From: Psychrobacter sp.
Lineage (GTDB): Bacteria; Pseudomonadota; Gammaproteobacteria; Pseudomonadales; Moraxellaceae
NCBI GenBank assembly: GCA_020024075.1
Contig: JAHHUJ010000051.1
Span: forward strand, 1-11,749
DNA: 11,749 bases
Direction of reading: 5' to 3'
Part shown: piece after piece, positions 1 to 7,177 of the stretch
Layout: every line of letters starts with the position of its first letter
Numbering within the stretch: the stretch's first letter is position 1
The notes under the pieces: generated by a model
What the model saw: the letters and a program-made list of their open reading frames with translations, nothing else
What the model was told of the DNA's origin: nothing
Databases searched by the model: none
Translations under genes and position numbers: made by a program

Positions 1-31
1 CAGCATGAGATAAAAAAAGTAATCAAAGTAA

Positions 32-874
32 TTACTGTAACTCACTGATAGGCAGTGCATTTAATCGATCTAAATCTTGCTGCATATCCACCCCGGGTGG
101 TAGCTGCACACTAGCTTCAGCTATGGCGATTCTTTCACCATTTTCTAGTACTCGCAGTTGCTCAAGACTCTCCAAATTTTCTAAAACACCCGGCGCCCAT
201 TGTACAAAGTTTTGTAATAGCTTTACTTTATAAGCATAGATACCTAAGTGTCTATAAGCATTATTCGGTACCTCAAGCTGAGGCATTTCACTGGCGCTGT
301 TTGCTTCTGCTTGCTCGTTCTTTTGGGCCATAGCCAAGGCATGATTTCTATCACAAGGTATAGGAGCACGGCTGAAATATAGGGCATTTTGTAAATTATC
401 AGTCACTACTTTGACCACTGAGGGGCGCATGAACTCTTGATAGTCTAATATAGGCTCATATAACGTGGCCATCACACATTCAGGCTTGTTGAGCAACAAA
501 TCTTTGACCTGCTGTAATAGAACAGGAGGCACTAAAGGCTCATCGCCCTGCATATTAACCACGATATCCTCAGCATTCCAGCCCTTAATTTTGGCAACTT
601 CACTTAATCTGTCAGTGCCTGATGCATGGCTGGCATCGGTCATCACCACATCATAGCCTGCTTCACGGCAGACCTCAGCAATCCTATCATCATCTGTGGC
701 AATACATAAGTCATCTGCAAAAGTTGCTTGGCTCGCCTTTTGTGCCACCCACAAAATCATTGGCTTACCATGTATAGGCAGTAGAGGCTTACCTGGTAAC
801 CGCGTACTCTTGAATCGTGCCGGGATAACAATATGAACCTTTGGCTCTGAAGCTTTGATATCGGTTGAGTTCAT
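32..874 (-). CDS. kdsB: 3-deoxy-manno-octulosonate cytidylyltransferase (CMP-Kdo synthetase)
   Basis: Cytoplasmic enzyme that activates Kdo with CTP to give CMP-Kdo, the donor used by the Kdo transferase when lipid A is built. The 280-residue product shows the family's nucleotide-binding start PARFKSTRLPGKPL (residues 18-31), the QGDEPL motif (109-114), ALYFSRAPIP (164-173), YRHLGIYAY (207-215), ENLESLEQLRVLENG (232-246) and the C-terminal GVDMQQDLDRL (261-271). It is somewhat longer than the usual 245-260 residues; the excess is mostly an acidic, Ala/Gln/Glu-rich stretch at about 180-205, just before YRHLGIYAY. The ATG at 874 has an AGAGAG ribosome-binding stretch about 7 bases upstream. It lies 32 bp downstream of lpxK on the same strand and is probably co-transcribed with it. 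Family assignment is secure. Confidence 0.97.
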   Translation of the reverse strand: MNSTDIKASEPKVHIVIPARFKSTRLPGKPLLPIHGKPMILWVAQKASQATFADDLCIATDDDRIAEVCREAGYDVVMTDASHASGTDRLSEVAKIKGWNAEDIVVNMQGDEPLVPPVLLQQVKDLLLNKPECVMATLYEPILDYQEFMRPSVVKVVTDNLQNALYFSRAPIPCDRNHALAMAQKNEQAEANSASEMPQLEVPNNAYRHLGIYAYKVKLLQNFVQWAPGVLENLESLEQLRVLENGERIAIAEASVQLPPGVDMQQDLDRLNALPISELQ

Positions 875-906
875 CTGATTTCTCTCTACTTATAGATGAT
901 GATTTA

Positions 907-2028
907 TTAATAACTATTCGCTAATGAAGCATCTTGATCTTGGCTATGAATACCCAGTGCCTTTAGCTGCTTGCTTAAGGTTATATAACTGTTTGGGCTA
1001 AGCACCGCATTCACTGGCAATACCCAAATGGATAAGCTTTGTAGCTGTGGATTGGCATTGACCAGAGGGGCTATCTTCACTGCATCTTTTGAAGTGATAA
1101 TAATGGGTTTGTCAGCTAATGGCAGTAAGTCCTCTGCCCCAAAGCTATGATGATCAGGCTTAGGTCTTGGCTCTACCTGATACCCTAAGTCAGTCAAAGT
1201 ATTAAAAAAACGCTGCGGATAGCCTATACCACTCACTGCATAAACACTATTGATATTACTTAGACTTGGCTGGCCCTCGATAAGTGGCTGTAAAGAGGCT
1301 GATTGCAGGTGCATACTAAGTCTGTCTTCGCTATCCTCAGTTTGTGATTTAGAGCGCTCAGTAAGCTCGTGATAAATAACTGTGGTTCCTTGCAAGCGGC
1401 TTATCGGCTCTCTTAAAAACCCTGTGGGTAATAGCTGCTTATTACCGAAACCTCTGGCGCTATCTACCACTACCCACTCAATATCTCGCTGCATCTTGTA
1501 GTGCTGCAAGCCATCATCGGCTATGATCAATTGAATGTCTGGCTGCTGCTTTAATAAGAGCTCTATGGCTTGTTGACGGTTGGGGCATACTGCAACTGCT
1601 GCCCTAGTTTCACGCACAATCAAACAAGGCTCATCACCCACGTCTTCAGGCTTGCTTTGTAAGGTGACAAGCTGTGGAATCAACGACTCATCGCCGCCAT
1701 AACCCCTACTGATGACACCTACCTTAATCCCTTGATGTTGTAAGTAAGTCACCAGCTCTATAATCAGCGGTGTTTTGCCGCTGCCTCCGACGGTGATATT
1801 ACCCACCACCATAACCGGTACAGGAGCTCGGTAGCTAGATAGAATGCCTTTTTGATATAGCTTACGCCTGATACCAGTAATGGCTCCATATAAGCCACTA
1901 ACTGGCAATAGTAGCCATAACCACCACGCCTCTTTTTGCCAAGCATCAACAATAGCAAGCTCTAAGTTAAAAGGCTTGCTATCGTCGTTATCGCTATTGT
2001 TTATTTTGTGGTGGCTTACCATAGTCAA
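907..2028 (-). CDS. lpxK: tetraacyldisaccharide 4'-kinase (lipid A 4'-kinase)
   Basis: Membrane-associated kinase that phosphorylates the 4' position of tetraacyldisaccharide-1-phosphate to make lipid IVA, the step before Kdo addition. Visible marks: a hydrophobic N-terminal anchor (about residues 35-52), the P-loop GNITVGGSGKTP (76-87), SRGYGG (107-112), DDGLQHY (171-177), the GNKQLLPTGFLREP region (195-208) and the DHH motif (292-294), where the family carries an active-site histidine. The longest reading starts at a TTG at 2028, giving 373 residues; an in-frame ATG lies two codons inside at 2022. Neither has a clear Shine-Dalgarno sequence, so the exact start is open. A poorly conserved hydrophilic loop at about 223-240 is the only unusual part. 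It follows msbA after 113 bp and precedes kdsB by 32 bp, the classic gammaproteobacterial order. Confidence 0.96.
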   Translation of the reverse strand: MTMVSHHKINNSDNDDSKPFNLELAIVDAWQKEAWWLWLLLPVSGLYGAITGIRRKLYQKGILSSYRAPVPVMVVGNITVGGSGKTPLIIELVTYLQHQGIKVGVISRGYGGDESLIPQLVTLQSKPEDVGDEPCLIVRETRAAVAVCPNRQQAIELLLKQQPDIQLIIADDGLQHYKMQRDIEWVVVDSARGFGNKQLLPTGFLREPISRLQGTTVIYHELTERSKSQTEDSEDRLSMHLQSASLQPLIEGQPSLSNINSVYAVSGIGYPQRFFNTLTDLGYQVEPRPKPDHHSFGAEDLLPLADKPIIITSKDAVKIAPLVNANPQLQSLSIWVLPVNAVLSPNSYITLSKQLKALGIHSQDQDASLANSY

Positions 2029-2141
2029 TCACAAACCGTCAGTTGCTAAGAGTGATAAATAGCCCATTATGAAATAAAACATAGAACAGGGTTAAACAAA
2101 GAACTTAGCTTAATTCCTCTAATCTCATTTAACCCCTTCTA
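2029..2141. other. msbA-lpxK intergenic spacer with 8-bp inverted repeat
   Basis: This 113-bp spacer separates msbA and lpxK. It contains a perfect 8-bp inverted repeat, GGGTTAAA at 2089-2096 and TTTAACCC at 2128-2135, with 31 bases between the arms. There is no U-rich run directly after the stem on either strand, so it does not look like an intrinsic terminator. It could be a processing or attenuation hairpin in the msbA-lpxK transcript, or chance. Confidence 0.4.
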
Positions 2142-3983
2142 TCAATTATTATCCAGCTGACTTTCCGAAAAGTCTCTATCATACATATGAGCATAACGAC
2201 CTGAAAGTGACATCAACTCTTCATGGGTTCCAATTTCTACAATCCTACCTTTATCCATAACCACAATTTTATCGGCTGATTCAATGGTAGTCAGGCGGTG
2301 TGCAATCACCAAAGTGGTGCGATCTTTCATCACGTTGTCTAAGGCTTGCTGGATATAGTACTCAGACTCATTGTCCAGCGCACTGGTCGCCTCATCCAAT
2401 ATCAATATCGGCGCATCTTTTAATAAAGCACGAGCGATAGACAGTCTTTGGCGCTGTCCCCCTGATAACTGAAGCCCTTCAGAGCCAATTTCACTATCAT
2501 AGCCTTGAGGCAACTGCATAATGAAGTCATGGGCAAAGGCAGCTTTGGCCGCTGAGACTAACTGCTCTTCACTCTTCACTGCTAAGTCGCCATAGGCAAT
2601 ATTATGACGAACACTGTCATTGAACAGCACCACTTGCTGGTTAACCATACCTATCTGAGAGCGCAGAGAGCTTAAAGCAATCGCTTCAATAGGCATACCA
2701 TCGATATATATGTTACCACTACTTGGCTCTAAGGTACGGGTCAACAGATTAACCAAGGTAGTTTTTCCGGCGCCACTTTTACCCACAAAAGCTACGGTCT
2801 GACCCGACTCAATAGTTAGGCTAAAGTTCTCTAAAGCTTTGGTGCCATCTGGGTAACACATGGAGACGTCATCAAAGACAATATCACCATTAACGCGCTC
2901 AATATGAGCCCCCAGATCTTGCTCCTCAACCTCATCAAGTAACGCAAAGATAGAGGCACCAGCAGCAATCCCTCTTTGTAGCTTCTCGTTAACATCGGTC
3001 AAAGTTCTAACCGGCTTACTTAATAAGCCTGCAGCAGTCAAATAAGCAATAAACTCCCCTGCTGTGGTATTGGCTATCACCTCTGGTCTTAACGCAAGCC
3101 AAATCACCACCGAAAAAGCCAGTGCCATTAGCAGCTGTACCGCTGGGGTATTAATGCTATTGGTAACCACAATCTTCATACCTTTCTTCAGGTTGTCAGT
3201 TGAAGCTTTTTCAAAACGGGACTGTTCATAGCTCTGTCCACCATAGTTTTTGACAACCTGATAACCGCCAATAACCTCATTAGTGATGTGGCTTACATCA
3301 CCCATCGACTTTTGAATACCCTTTGAGAGTTTTAAATAGCGTTTTGAAGCCTTTTGAATCAACCACAAAATAGGCGGTAACACTAAGAATAAAATCAACG
3401 TCAATCGCCAGTTGGTGTACAGCAGATACCCCATTAAAGCGACGACGGTCATCCCATCACGTATTAAGATTTTTAGAGAGTCGGTACTGGCCGCTGTGAC
3501 TTGCTCCACATCAAAAATAAGCTTTGAGGAAATAGTACCCGCAGGGTTGGCTAAGAAAAATGAGTTAGGCAAGCGCAGTAGCTTGTCGAACACTTCAACC
3601 CGTAGCTTATAGACCAGGTTTCTTGAGATTAACGCTGAGAAGTAGTTCCCTAAAAAAGACCCTAAACCACGAATAAAAAACAACAGGATAATCAAAAAAG
3701 GAAACAGATTAAGCTCAGACTGAGTCCCTTCATTAATCGCATCAGTGATGAATTGAATCAGTTTGGCAATACCAATTTCTGTTGCTGAATTAATACCGAA
3801 GCCAATAATAGTAAGTGCAATAGCCCACCAGTATGGCTTTATATATTGCATCAACCTTAGGTAGGTTTTGGCTCCTGAAGGACTTTGTGATTTAAGTTTA
3901 GGGTGTGCTAAGTTTGATTCCTGGTCATTGCGACTTTTGGAAGCAGTTGACGATGCATCTTTAGGTGATGGTTTTGTCATCAT
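2142..3983 (-). CDS. msbA: lipid A export ABC transporter, permease-ATPase (MsbA)
   Basis: Homodimeric inner-membrane flippase that uses ATP to move lipid A-core from the cytoplasmic to the periplasmic leaflet. The 613-residue half-transporter has a charged N-terminal tail (1-40), a six-helix transmembrane domain (about 50-340) and a nucleotide-binding domain. In the latter are Walker A GKSGAGKTT (401-409), the Q-loop glutamine in MVNQQ (446-450), signature LSGGQ (506-510), Walker B ILILDE (526-531) and the H-loop histidine in IAHR (H562). All catalytic residues are present, so it should be active. There are two consecutive ATG codons (3983 and 3980). An AAAAAAGG ribosome-binding stretch ends 3 bases before the first and 6 before the second, so the second may be the main start. 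Placement just upstream of lpxK and kdsB supports MsbA over other ABC exporters. Confidence 0.95.
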   Translation of the reverse strand: MMTKPSPKDASSTASKSRNDQESNLAHPKLKSQSPSGAKTYLRLMQYIKPYWWAIALTIIGFGINSATEIGIAKLIQFITDAINEGTQSELNLFPFLIILLFFIRGLGSFLGNYFSALISRNLVYKLRVEVFDKLLRLPNSFFLANPAGTISSKLIFDVEQVTAASTDSLKILIRDGMTVVALMGYLLYTNWRLTLILFLVLPPILWLIQKASKRYLKLSKGIQKSMGDVSHITNEVIGGYQVVKNYGGQSYEQSRFEKASTDNLKKGMKIVVTNSINTPAVQLLMALAFSVVIWLALRPEVIANTTAGEFIAYLTAAGLLSKPVRTLTDVNEKLQRGIAAGASIFALLDEVEEQDLGAHIERVNGDIVFDDVSMCYPDGTKALENFSLTIESGQTVAFVGKSGAGKTTLVNLLTRTLEPSSGNIYIDGMPIEAIALSSLRSQIGMVNQQVVLFNDSVRHNIAYGDLAVKSEEQLVSAAKAAFAHDFIMQLPQGYDSEIGSEGLQLSGGQRQRLSIARALLKDAPILILDEATSALDNESEYYIQQALDNVMKDRTTLVIAHRLTTIESADKIVVMDKGRIVEIGTHEELMSLSGRYAHMYDRDFSESQLDNN

Positions 3984-4025
3984 ATGCCTTTTTTATATAA
4001 TTCATTTTAAGCTAACTATCGGACA

Positions 4026-4056
4026 GTCTGTGGTTGGTGCCATCGTCTGTGGGTTG
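4026..4056. repeat. imperfect direct repeat in the msbA leader
   Basis: Two copies of GTCTGTGG(G)TTG, at 4026-4036 and 4045-4056, differ by one extra G. They start 19 bp apart, close to two helical turns. They lie 43-73 bp upstream of msbA. Read on the minus strand the unit is CAACC(C)ACAGAC. Confidence 0.6.
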
Positions 4057-4150
4057 CACAATTAAGATCCATACCATATAAAGTATCCGTACTATAAATC
4101 GATGGATTACAACTTTATATCAAAACCACAAAGCCTATTTTTGGACCCCA

Positions 4151-4184
4151 ACACTATTCCCTATATATTAATCTTGGGAAGTGT
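4151..4184. repeat. inverted repeat between parB and msbA
   Basis: ACACTATTCCC (4151-4161) can pair with GGGAAGTGT (4176-4184) as a 9-bp stem with a two-base bulge and a 14-base AT-rich loop. It lies 25 bp past the parB stop. No T-run follows on either strand, which argues against an intrinsic terminator. It may be an RNA 3'-end hairpin or an operator. Confidence 0.4.
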
Positions 4185-4208
4185 AGAGAATATGTTCCAT
4201 ACGTTAGA

Positions 4209-5282
4209 TTATGATTTAAAGTGCTTTAATAAAGCCTCAAGCTCTTCGTGGCTATGAAAGAAAATCTCCATACTACCTTTACCACCCTTCTTTTGCTTTA
4301 GCTTCACAGTAGCGCCTAGATAGTCAGATAACTTTTGATTCAGTTTTTCAATTTCTGCATCTTTATTTTGTGAAGCAGGCTTACTAGGCTTTTCTGGGTT
4401 AAGAATAGACTTAACCAATTTCTCTGCATCACGCACAGTCATAGAAGCTTCAATGATCTTCTCAGCAATAATAGGTTGCTGCTCAGAAGATAGCGATAAC
4501 AACGCGCGAGCATGACCCATATCAAGATGACCTTCACTCAAATGAGTCTTGACATCCTCATGCAAGTGATTGAGTCGCAGCAAGTTTGAGACAGTGGTTC
4601 TAGCTTTACCAACCACCTCAGCAATCATGGCATGACTCATTCCAAATTCAGTATGGAAGCGCTGTCATGCAGCAGCTTGCTCAATTACCGACAAGTCTTC
4701 ACGTTGAATATTTTCAATTAGTGCCAAGGCAATAGCCAGCTCATCGGATAAAGCCCGCTCGATAGCAGGAATGGTGTCCTGACCTGCTAATTTAGCCGCT
4801 CGCCAGCGACGTTCACCAGCAATAATTTCGTGAGTAATGCTGTCCGCTAACTTCTCTTCATTCGCCAATAAAGGACGAATAACAATAGGCTGCATGACCC
4901 CATGCTGCTTAATAGAGGATGCCAACTCAGCCAAAGCCGTCTCACTCATATCACGTCTAGGCTGATATTTACCAGCTTGCAGACGTTCAACATCTATCTG
5001 TACCAAGGTCATCTCTTCTTCAAGAGCATCATTGGTAGGCTTATTAATAGCAACTTCGGCTTTATTTACTGCAGTTTTTTTTCTATCAGTTGTTTTTTTA
5101 GCCGCCGTCTGTTTTACCGTTTGTTTTAATATCGGCTCAGTTTGAACAGGCGAGTCTTTGACCTCGCGATCAACTTGTAAGTCGTCACGTAAAGCGGCAG
5201 CTGTGATTGCTTTTTCTTTTTTGATAGACCCGAGTAGAGCATCTAACCCTCGGTTTGCAGCTAATCCACGCTTTTTTGCCAT
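4209..5282 (-). pseudogene. parB: chromosome-partitioning protein ParB, interrupted by an in-frame TGA
   Basis: ParB is a CTP-dependent DNA clamp that loads at parS sites and works with ParA to segregate the chromosome. The frame from ATG 5282 to TAA 4209 spans 357 codon positions, of which position 206 is TGA (4667-4665). Before the stop are the N-terminal ParA-contact-like stretch LAANRGLDALLG (7-18), a Lys/Thr-rich linker, the ParB/CTPase domain with YQPRRD and GERRWRAA, and ENIQREDLSVIEQAAA (190-205). After it, in the same frame, come QRFHTEFGMSHAMIAEVVGKARTTVSNLL, that is the helix-turn-helix, then a linker and a C-terminal dimerisation domain ending near HFKS. Homology is unbroken, so one codon has become TGA; a leucine TTA would need one base change. 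An AGAGG site precedes ATG 5282. Unless TGA is read through, the product is a 205-residue protein without DNA-binding and dimer domains. A sequencing error cannot be excluded. Confidence 0.88.
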
Positions 5283-5315
5283 GTTGGTTATCCTCTACAC
5301 CTGCTTACCTGAACT

Positions 5316-5344
5316 ATTAAGTGGTCTTATAGTTGCTATATCAA
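5316..5344 (-). promoter_or_regulatory. possible parB promoter
   Basis: On the minus strand TTGATA (5344-5339, five of six matches to the -35 consensus) is followed after 17 bp by CTTAAT (5321-5316, four of six matches to the -10 consensus). It lies about 35 bp upstream of the parB ATG. The boxes are only moderate and AT-rich sequence throws up such pairs by chance. Confidence 0.25.
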
Positions 5345-5377
5345 GCCCCTACCTTGACCCTTAAACTCTAAAGCTAT

Positions 5378-5414
5378 AAAAACTAAAAAACTAAAAAACT
5401 AAAAAACTAAAAAA
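5378..5414. repeat. 8-bp tandem repeat, unit AAAAAACT
   Basis: Three perfect units (5385-5392, 5393-5400, 5401-5408) are flanked by a 7-base partial unit (5378-5384) and a six-A partial unit (5409-5414). Read in the parB direction the unit is AGTTTTTT. It lies about 95 bp upstream of the parB start. Short tandem units of this kind can change copy number by replication slippage. Confidence 0.9.
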
Positions 5415-5423
5415 TATGATTAC

Positions 5424-5437
5424 GCCCCTGCGGGAGC
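5424..5437 (-). other. small GC-rich hairpin downstream of parA
   Basis: Minus-strand GCTCC-CGCA-GGGGC can form a 5-bp stem (one G-T wobble) with a four-base loop. In the parA transcript it is followed about 10 bases later by T-rich sequence formed by the tandem repeat. It could act as a weak terminator for parA, but the stem is short and the T-run is not adjacent. Confidence 0.25.
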
Positions 5438-5568
5438 TTCATTTTAATGAATTGTGTGTCGCTTGCAAGTGCGAATACCATTTAATGTCAGTAATGACTA
5501 ATTTATTGGTTGGGTTTACGCTGCTTGCTTGTCATGAACCACTTATTTAGCGAATAAACAGACTAAAG

Positions 5569-6342
5569 CTAATCTGTTTTTGGAGACAACTGACGACTTT
5601 GTTTGATAATTTCTGTGGCCAATTTACGATAGGCTTGAGCCCCTTTTGAGCTTTTTTCGTAATCCAGCACCGGCATACCATGCGCAGGTGCTTCGGCCAA
5701 ACGCACGTTTCTTGGGATAATAGTTTTGAACATCAAGTCGCCAAAGTGTGAGTCAAGCTCTGCTGAGACATCATTGGCTAAAGTATTACGAGAGTCAAAT
5801 AGCGTTCTTAATACCCCGCGTATGTGTAGCTCTGGATTAAGCTCTTTTAATCTATCAATGGTTTGGGACAAATCTGCCAAGCCTTCAAGGGCATAATACT
5901 CACACTGCATGGGAATAATAACGCCTTGGGTCGCTACCATAGCATTAATGGTCAGCAAGTTAAGACTTGGCGCGCAGTCAATGATCACATAGTCGTAATT
6001 GCCAATATTTTGCATGGCATTACTTAATAGAAGATGACTGTCACTTTTACCCATTAAAGTAATATCGATACCAGACAGATCGCGATTGGCACCCACCACA
6101 TCAAATCCTGCAGGACTAGGATAGATAGCATCCTTTAAGTCGATACCATCTAACAAAACATCAGCTATGCTCAATTCTAATGCCCGCTTCTCAAGCCCTG
6201 TACCTGATGTGGCGTTACCTTGTGGATCTAAGTCAATAAGCAATACTTTTTTGCGTCGACCTGCAAGGCTTGCGGCCAAATTCACTGCTGTTGTGGTTTT
6301 ACCCACACCGCCTTTTTGATTTGCTATTGCCAGAATTTCCAT
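5569..6342 (-). CDS. parA: chromosome-partitioning ATPase ParA/Soj
   Basis: Deviant Walker-type ATPase that binds DNA nonspecifically as an ATP dimer and drives movement of ParB-parS complexes. The 257-residue product is of standard length for chromosomal Soj. It shows the deviant P-loop KGGVGKTT (10-17) with the signature lysine K10 and catalytic K15, the A' motif DLDPQGNATSG (37-47) and Walker B IIDCAPSL (120-127). The sequence is intact throughout. The ATG at 6342 is preceded by GAAGAG with 7 bases spacing, which supports this start. It is 126 bp downstream of rsmG and, unusually, 286 bp upstream of parB. The lack of an N-terminal HTH and the rsmG neighbour mark it as the chromosomal rather than plasmid type. 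Confidence 0.96.
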   Translation of the reverse strand: MEILAIANQKGGVGKTTTAVNLAASLAGRRKKVLLIDLDPQGNATSGTGLEKRALELSIADVLLDGIDLKDAIYPSPAGFDVVGANRDLSGIDITLMGKSDSHLLLSNAMQNIGNYDYVIIDCAPSLNLLTINAMVATQGVIIPMQCEYYALEGLADLSQTIDRLKELNPELHIRGVLRTLFDSRNTLANDVSAELDSHFGDLMFKTIIPRNVRLAEAPAHGMPVLDYEKSSKGAQAYRKLATEIIKQSRQLSPKTD

Positions 6343-6387
6343 AGGGTTACTCTTCTACCTCAGTAAAGCAGGTTGATTTAAATAGTT

Positions 6388-6416
6388 AGTATAATATCAA
6401 TTAGATAATTGGCTAA
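6388..6416 (-). promoter_or_regulatory. candidate parA promoter
   Basis: On the minus strand TTAGCC (6416-6411) and TATACT (6393-6388) are separated by exactly 17 bp, with the -10 box about 45 bp upstream of the parA ATG. The -10 matches five of six consensus bases and the -35 only three. It suggests parA can be transcribed separately from rsmG. Confidence 0.4.
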
Positions 6417-6443
6417 CTTAGTCTCTCATTGTCTTTTATCAAC

Positions 6444-6467
6444 AACTAGATTATCGGTTTTCTAGTT
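6444..6467. repeat. inverted repeat directly after rsmG
   Basis: AACTAGA (6444-6450) and TCTAGTT (6461-6467) are perfect 7-bp arms around a 10-base loop, starting one base after the rsmG stop codon on the minus strand. The following sequence is not a clean U-run, so at best it is a weak terminator or an RNA 3'-end structure. Confidence 0.35.
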
Positions 6468-6468
6468 T

Positions 6469-7146
6469 CTAGCCACTTCTTTTAACCAATTCAGTCAAAT
6501 GCCGAGTTTCATGCAAATGAGGCACGTCCAAAGCAATATGCTCTATCTGCCACTCATCAACCAAAGCATTCATATCTTCTGGCTCAGGAATTAATCCCTT
6601 CATGGCTTGTAGCCAACCCCCTTGCGCCAATCTTGGCTCAGCAGCTTCTACAAAGTCAGTTAGACTAGCAAAGGCTCTAGAGGTGATGACGGCAAATTTT
6701 TCATGCTCTTGGGGCAAGAAGTTTTCAATTCGGCTAGCCACAGGCGTAACGTTGGTTAATTTAAGCTCAGACACTGATTGACGAATAAAACGAATCTTTT
6801 TTTGATTGCTATCAAGCACCGTCACTTCACGCTCTGGCTCACAAATAGCAATAATTACTCCAGGTAAACCTGCCCCCGTTCCAATATCTAAAAGCTTACC
6901 AGATTTTAGATGCGGTAATATGGCTAAACAGTCAATAATATGCTTAATCAAAGCTTCTCTTGGCTGTTTAATTGCAGTCAAATTATAAGCTTTGTTCCAA
7001 AACAATAGCTTGTCTAAATATAACATCAACTTACCGCGCTGTTCGGCACTAATTGCTAGCTTTAACTGTTCAATTGAATCAAGCAAAAGTTTATCAAGCT
7101 CTTGATATTGATTAGATATCACTTGAAACTCAGTGGTGTTCATCAT
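6469..7146 (-). CDS. rsmG: 16S rRNA (guanine-527-N7)-methyltransferase RsmG (GidB)
   Basis: SAM-dependent enzyme that makes m7G527 in 16S rRNA; loss in other bacteria gives low-level streptomycin resistance. The 225-residue product has the GidB-type helical N-terminus with LFWNKAYNLTAI (48-59), KHIIDC (68-73), the SAM-binding motif LLDIGTGAGLPGV (85-97) and the SRAFASLTDFVE segment that closes the active site. It is somewhat longer than the E. coli protein because of about 15 extra N-terminal residues. There are two adjacent ATG codons (7146, 7143) and only a weak GGTAG ahead of them, so the start is not certain. Linkage to parA and parB is the widespread gidB-soj-spo0J arrangement; no mnmG is seen here. 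It is the first gene of the minus-strand cluster, divergent from the Lon-like gene. Confidence 0.96.
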   Translation of the reverse strand: MMNTTEFQVISNQYQELDKLLLDSIEQLKLAISAEQRGKLMLYLDKLLFWNKAYNLTAIKQPREALIKHIIDCLAILPHLKSGKLLDIGTGAGLPGVIIAICEPEREVTVLDSNQKKIRFIRQSVSELKLTNVTPVASRIENFLPQEHEKFAVITSRAFASLTDFVEAAEPRLAQGGWLQAMKGLIPEPEDMNALVDEWQIEHIALDVPHLHETRHLTELVKRSG

Positions 7147-7161
7147 TTTATCGCTACCATA

Positions 7162-7177
7162 CTGTACTATAATACAG
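7162..7177. promoter_or_regulatory. LexA-box-like palindrome overlapping the rsmG promoter
   Basis: CTGT-ACTATAAT-ACAG has exactly the half-site and spacing pattern (CTGT-N8-ACAG) of the E. coli LexA operator, with the left flank TA also matching. It lies 16-31 bp upstream of the rsmG start and covers the candidate -10 box. SOS control in Moraxellaceae differs from that of E. coli, so binding by LexA is only a possibility. Confidence 0.3.

Larger units (their letters stand above)
3984..4208 (-). promoter_or_regulatory. msbA upstream region (promoter not pinpointed)
   Basis: This 225-bp gap lies between the parB stop and the msbA start and presumably carries the msbA promoter, because no gene fits in it. 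Several AT-rich -10-like boxes exist on the minus strand around 4065-4100, but none has a well-spaced -35 box, so I do not name one. Two structures stand out. The first is a pair of near-identical direct repeats, GTCTGTGGTTG (4026-4036) and GTCTGTGGGTTG (4045-4056), in plus-strand notation. The second is an inverted repeat at 4151-4184. Both are possible regulator sites or leader-RNA elements. Confidence 0.4.
5283..5568. other. long parA-parB spacer
   Basis: In most genomes parB follows parA within a few bases, but here 286 bp lie between them. I see no gene in it; the short open frames have neither a ribosome-binding site nor recognisable content. From the parA end (minus strand) it holds a GC-rich hairpin (5437-5424), a tandem repeat of A6-tract units (5414-5378), and a possible weak parB promoter with TTGATA (5344-5339) and CTTAAT (5321-5316) 17 bp apart. 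The spacer suggests that parB has its own promoter or is partly uncoupled from parA. Confidence 0.6.

Noticed and set aside
1607..1614. parS-like GTTTCACG
   Set aside because: Only the left half of the 16-bp parS palindrome is present; the right half does not match. No full parS was seen in the window.
4640..4667. The parB TGA as a selenocysteine codon with a downstream stem (4658-4654 with 4644-4640)
   Set aside because: The stem has only 5 bp, ParB has no known selenocysteine or cysteine at this site, and nothing in the window points to selenium machinery. A nonsense change is simpler.
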